Source: Flavobacterium azooxidireducens (GTDB taxonomy: Bacteria; Bacteroidota; Bacteroidia; Flavobacteriales; Flavobacteriaceae). From it: DNA of 64,000 nt. A model generated the notes under the pieces. That model was not told where the DNA came from and ran no database searches. It saw only the letters and a list, made by a program, of their open reading frames with translations. The position numbers were made by a program, and so were the translations under genes. Location: positions 1-64,000 of the forward strand of contig NZ_CP096205.1 in the NCBI RefSeq assembly GCF_023195775.1, in the 5' to 3' direction. Positions 61,992-64,000 of the stretch are shown in pieces; the stretch's first letter is position 1, and each line of letters starts with the position of its first letter.

Positions 61992-62765
61992 TTATTTTAT
62001 ATTACTATTTATTTCTTTAATCATACAATCTAAGAAATGGTGTTTTTTATCTAAGAAAGCTACAATTGTTTTAATGTTGGGAATTTGTTTGTATTCGCTT
62101 TTTAATTCTGAATAAAGATTTTTTAAATTTTCAAAATCTTCTAAAGTATCTAAAGTCATTCTAATATCAGTTCGACCCTCCACACTTTCATCAACCAACA
62201 ACCAATGAATTTTAAAATCATTCGGATTTTCGTAAATGAAATTAGTTACATGTTCGTGATAAAGGTTTAAATCAGTTGATTGGTATACTTTTTTTAAAGC
62301 CTCAAGAGTAACGAACTCTGTCCAAAATCCAAAATGTGTTTTTATACTAGGAAGCTGATTAACTCTAAAACCTACATAATCAAAAATATGATTGGATTGT
62401 TTACAAAACTCAATTAGCTCTAGTAAGGAGTTTATGTCTAGAAAAGGATTATCGGCACAAACTCTAATAATTCGTTGAGCACTAAATTTTTCTGCTGCAT
62501 CAATAAACCGTTTTAAAACATCTTCTTCATCACCTCTAAAAACGAGAATATTTTTTTGTTTTGCCAACAAGGCTAATTTGTCATCTGCAGGATTTGTTGT
62601 GGTTGCCAAAACAATTGAAATTTCGGATTTCAAATGGAGAATTTTATCTATTAAAATTTCCAAAACACCTTTTTGTTCCTCAAATGGCAAAAGCATTTTT
62701 TTGGGTAATCTGGTGGATCCCATTCGTGCTTGAATAATTATAGTTATAGGAGATAAATTGTTCAT
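61992..62765 (-). CDS. SpsF-like cytidylyltransferase
   Basis: A 257-residue nucleotidyltransferase: ITIIIQARMGSTRLPKKMLL at the start, the signature of SpsF and acylneuraminate cytidylyltransferases, then RVCADNPFLD. It would make the CMP-sugar from the NeuB product. It is adjacent to the flippase gene (no gap). Unlike NeuA it is short and may form the spsE/spsF-like pair with the NeuB homologue downstream. Confidence 0.88.
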   Translation of the reverse strand: MNNLSPITIIIQARMGSTRLPKKMLLPFEEQKGVLEILIDKILHLKSEISIVLATTTNPADDKLALLAKQKNILVFRGDEEDVLKRFIDAAEKFSAQRIIRVCADNPFLDINSLLELIEFCKQSNHIFDYVGFRVNQLPSIKTHFGFWTEFVTLEALKKVYQSTDLNLYHEHVTNFIYENPNDFKIHWLLVDESVEGRTDIRMTLDTLEDFENLKNLYSELKSEYKQIPNIKTIVAFLDKKHHFLDCMIKEINSNIK

Positions 62766-64000
62766 TTATAGTAGTTTTTTCTTTAAATTGAAGTAGCCAA
62801 AACGTTGATTAACAATATAGATAAAAATTAAATACGGGATTGAAAACACAATCGGTTTAATCAAATAAAAGCTGTTTTTGAATAACATGGATAAACCATA
62901 ATTTAAAATAAACCCAAAAAAGAAAAACATAATTAACATCTTTAAAACTAAAATGGTTTCTTTTTTAAAATCAAAAACAATTTCTCTTGAACAAAAATAT
63001 AAATAAACAAATCCCATAATAAAGTTCAAGATAACTATTGTCCATAAAACAAAGATGAAATTAGTAAACATTGAAAGTATAACAATCAAAATAACTGAAG
63101 TGATTTTCCAAATTAATTCTATTTTTAAAAGAAAATTTGCTTTACCCTTTACTTTAAAAACATTAACCACTTTGCTAACCAAAGGATAAAATATACTACC
63201 AACAGCTGCAATTTTCAAAAAGTCTGTCATTTCTATCCAATTTTCCCCCAACAAAAATTGTACTATTTCTTTAGCATTAAAATAGAAAACACAATTTATA
63301 ATTAGCATAATAAAAGTCAACCTTCGAATGTTGAGAAGAAAAATTTTCCTAAGCAATCGGTTATGTTGTTGTACTTTTACCATTGTAGGATATAATCCTC
63401 TGGCAAAGGTATTATTGATAATTTCAATTGGAACGCCCTGTAAACTTTTTGATTTTGTATAAAACCCAAGTTCTTTTACATTGAAGAAAAAAGCATAAAT
63501 CAAGTTTAAAGATTGAACATACATTCGGTTGATAAAACTAACGGCAAATAATTTTAAACCAAAACCATAAAGTGTTTTTATAGAGGCTTTACTAATTATT
63601 AAACTAGGCTTATAACGAATATTGTAAATAAGCAATAAAGTATATAGTCCAACACTAACCAACTGTTGAATGATTAAAGACAAAATGCCATACCCATAAT
63701 AGGCTAAACCAATACCAACAAAAAAGCTGATAATAGTGGCAGGAATTCTGGCTAATGTAATTTTTTTGAGATTTAATTCTTTGGTAGCTTTTACAATTTG
63801 AATTAAACCAAAGGCTTCAATAATTAAAGTTAATGATTGAAGGCGAATAAAAAAACTTAAATCTTTAAATTTATAGAAATCTTCTATAAAAGGAGAAGAA
63901 ATAAATAGTAGTAAATATAGAAATACCGAGATACTAATATTTAACCAAAAAACGGTTGAAAAATCCTTTTCATCGGCATCTTTTTTTTGAATAATCGCTT
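62766..64000 (-). CDS. Wzx-like polysaccharide flippase, 5' end beyond window
   Basis: A multi-pass protein of the MATE/polysaccharide synthase class that flips lipid-linked repeat units. The frame stays open without a stop from 62766 to the window edge, giving at least 410 residues. The additional N-terminal part reads as hydrophobic segments (for example WLNISISVFLYLLLFISSPF and RIPATIISFFVGIGLAYYGY). The TTG at 63683 is therefore internal, not the start. C-terminal features include LQGVPIEIINNTFARGLYP. The true start lies to the right. Confidence 0.88.
   Translation of the reverse strand, partial: AIIQKKDADEKDFSTVFWLNISISVFLYLLLFISSPFIEDFYKFKDLSFFIRLQSLTLIIEAFGLIQIVKATKELNLKKITLARIPATIISFFVGIGLAYYGYGILSLIIQQLVSVGLYTLLLIYNIRYKPSLIISKASIKTLYGFGLKLFAVSFINRMYVQSLNLIYAFFFNVKELGFYTKSKSLQGVPIEIINNTFARGLYPTMVKVQQHNRLLRKIFLLNIRRLTFIMLIINCVFYFNAKEIVQFLLGENWIEMTDFLKIAAVGSIFYPLVSKVVNVFKVKGKANFLLKIELIWKITSVILIVILSMFTNFIFVLWTIVILNFIMGFVYLYFCSREIVFDFKKETILVLKMLIMFFFFGFILNYGLSMLFKNSFYLIKPIVFSIPYLIFIYIVNQRFGYFNLKKKLL

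Noticed and set aside
61760..62020. 86-codon plus-strand frame in the neuB leader region
   Set aside because: It is A+T-rich low-complexity sequence overlapping the 5' end of neuB and its promoter; no coding signs.
63683..63683. TTG 63683 as start of the flippase
   Set aside because: The frame continues open to the window edge with membrane-segment-like sequence, so the gene is cut by the window instead.

Overview
The window begins at the first base of dnaA. It looks like the start of a circular chromosome of a low-GC Bacteroidota, most likely Flavobacteriaceae close to Flavobacterium. The evidence is the strongly A+T-rich sequence, the family-typical genes (long GAPDH, DUF2279, the SurA/PpiC trio next to a MoxR ATPase, GG-type small peptides with a C39 ABC exporter), and several promoters of the Bacteroidota type (-33 TTG, about 19 bp, -7 TAnnTTTG). 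No tRNA, rRNA, CRISPR array or intact insertion sequence was seen, and there is no gene-free stretch longer than about 250 bases.

Layout. 1-2.7 kb: dnaA, a low-molecular-weight tyrosine phosphatase and an RsmI-like methyltransferase. 2.8-10.1 kb: a compact minus-strand secreted-peptide locus. It holds a C39-like/VKOR/thioredoxin fusion, a 76-residue four-cysteine peptide precursor with a Gly-Ser-type leader, a secreted protein of unknown role, a thioredoxin, a C39-peptidase ABC exporter and an HlyD-type fusion protein. It faces a divergent XRE regulator whose promoter carries repeated TGCATAA half-sites. 10.2-18.8 kb: envelope and housekeeping genes (lytic transglycosylase-like protein, DUF2279, mltG, GNAT, dapF, Do-like protease, amidohydrolase, gap). 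18.9-24.8 kb: two small secreted proteins and a three-gene phospholipid cassette (CDP-alcohol phosphatidyltransferase, CdsA-like, PlsC-like). A degenerate copy of the aconitase 3' end plus terminator lies to its left and the real aconitase lies to its right. 25-29.6 kb: three acyltransferase-3 paralogues around a secreted protein that may have a PHM-like copper fold. 29.6-36.6 kb: MoxR ATPase, three parvulin-type chaperone/isomerase genes and prfC.

36.7-64 kb: a surface-polysaccharide locus that continues past the right edge. A PHP-type phosphatase faces a minus-strand run of a Wzc-like autokinase with a (Tyr-Gly)10 tail, a Wza-like export lipoprotein, a CapD/PglF-like dehydratase, a PglE-like aminotransferase, two phosphoglycosyl transferases (one fused to a GNAT domain) and a FemAB-like protein. 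The run continues with several glycosyltransferases, two tandem paralogous Wzy-like membrane proteins, an asparagine-synthase-like protein, an MBOAT/SGNH acylation pair, a nonulosonate module (NeuB, KdsC-like phosphatase, LbH acetyltransferase, SpsF-like cytidylyltransferase) and a Wzx-like flippase cut by the window edge. Together these can make, modify, flip, polymerise and export an amino- and acyl-modified acidic glycan through a Wzx/Wzy route.

The most notable items are the peptide locus with its leader-recognition-like disulfide-forming fusion, the aconitase 3'-end direct repeat flanking the phospholipid cassette, the PHM-like secreted protein, and the phosphoglycosyl transferase-GNAT fusion. 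All functions are inferred from sequence motifs and context read by eye.
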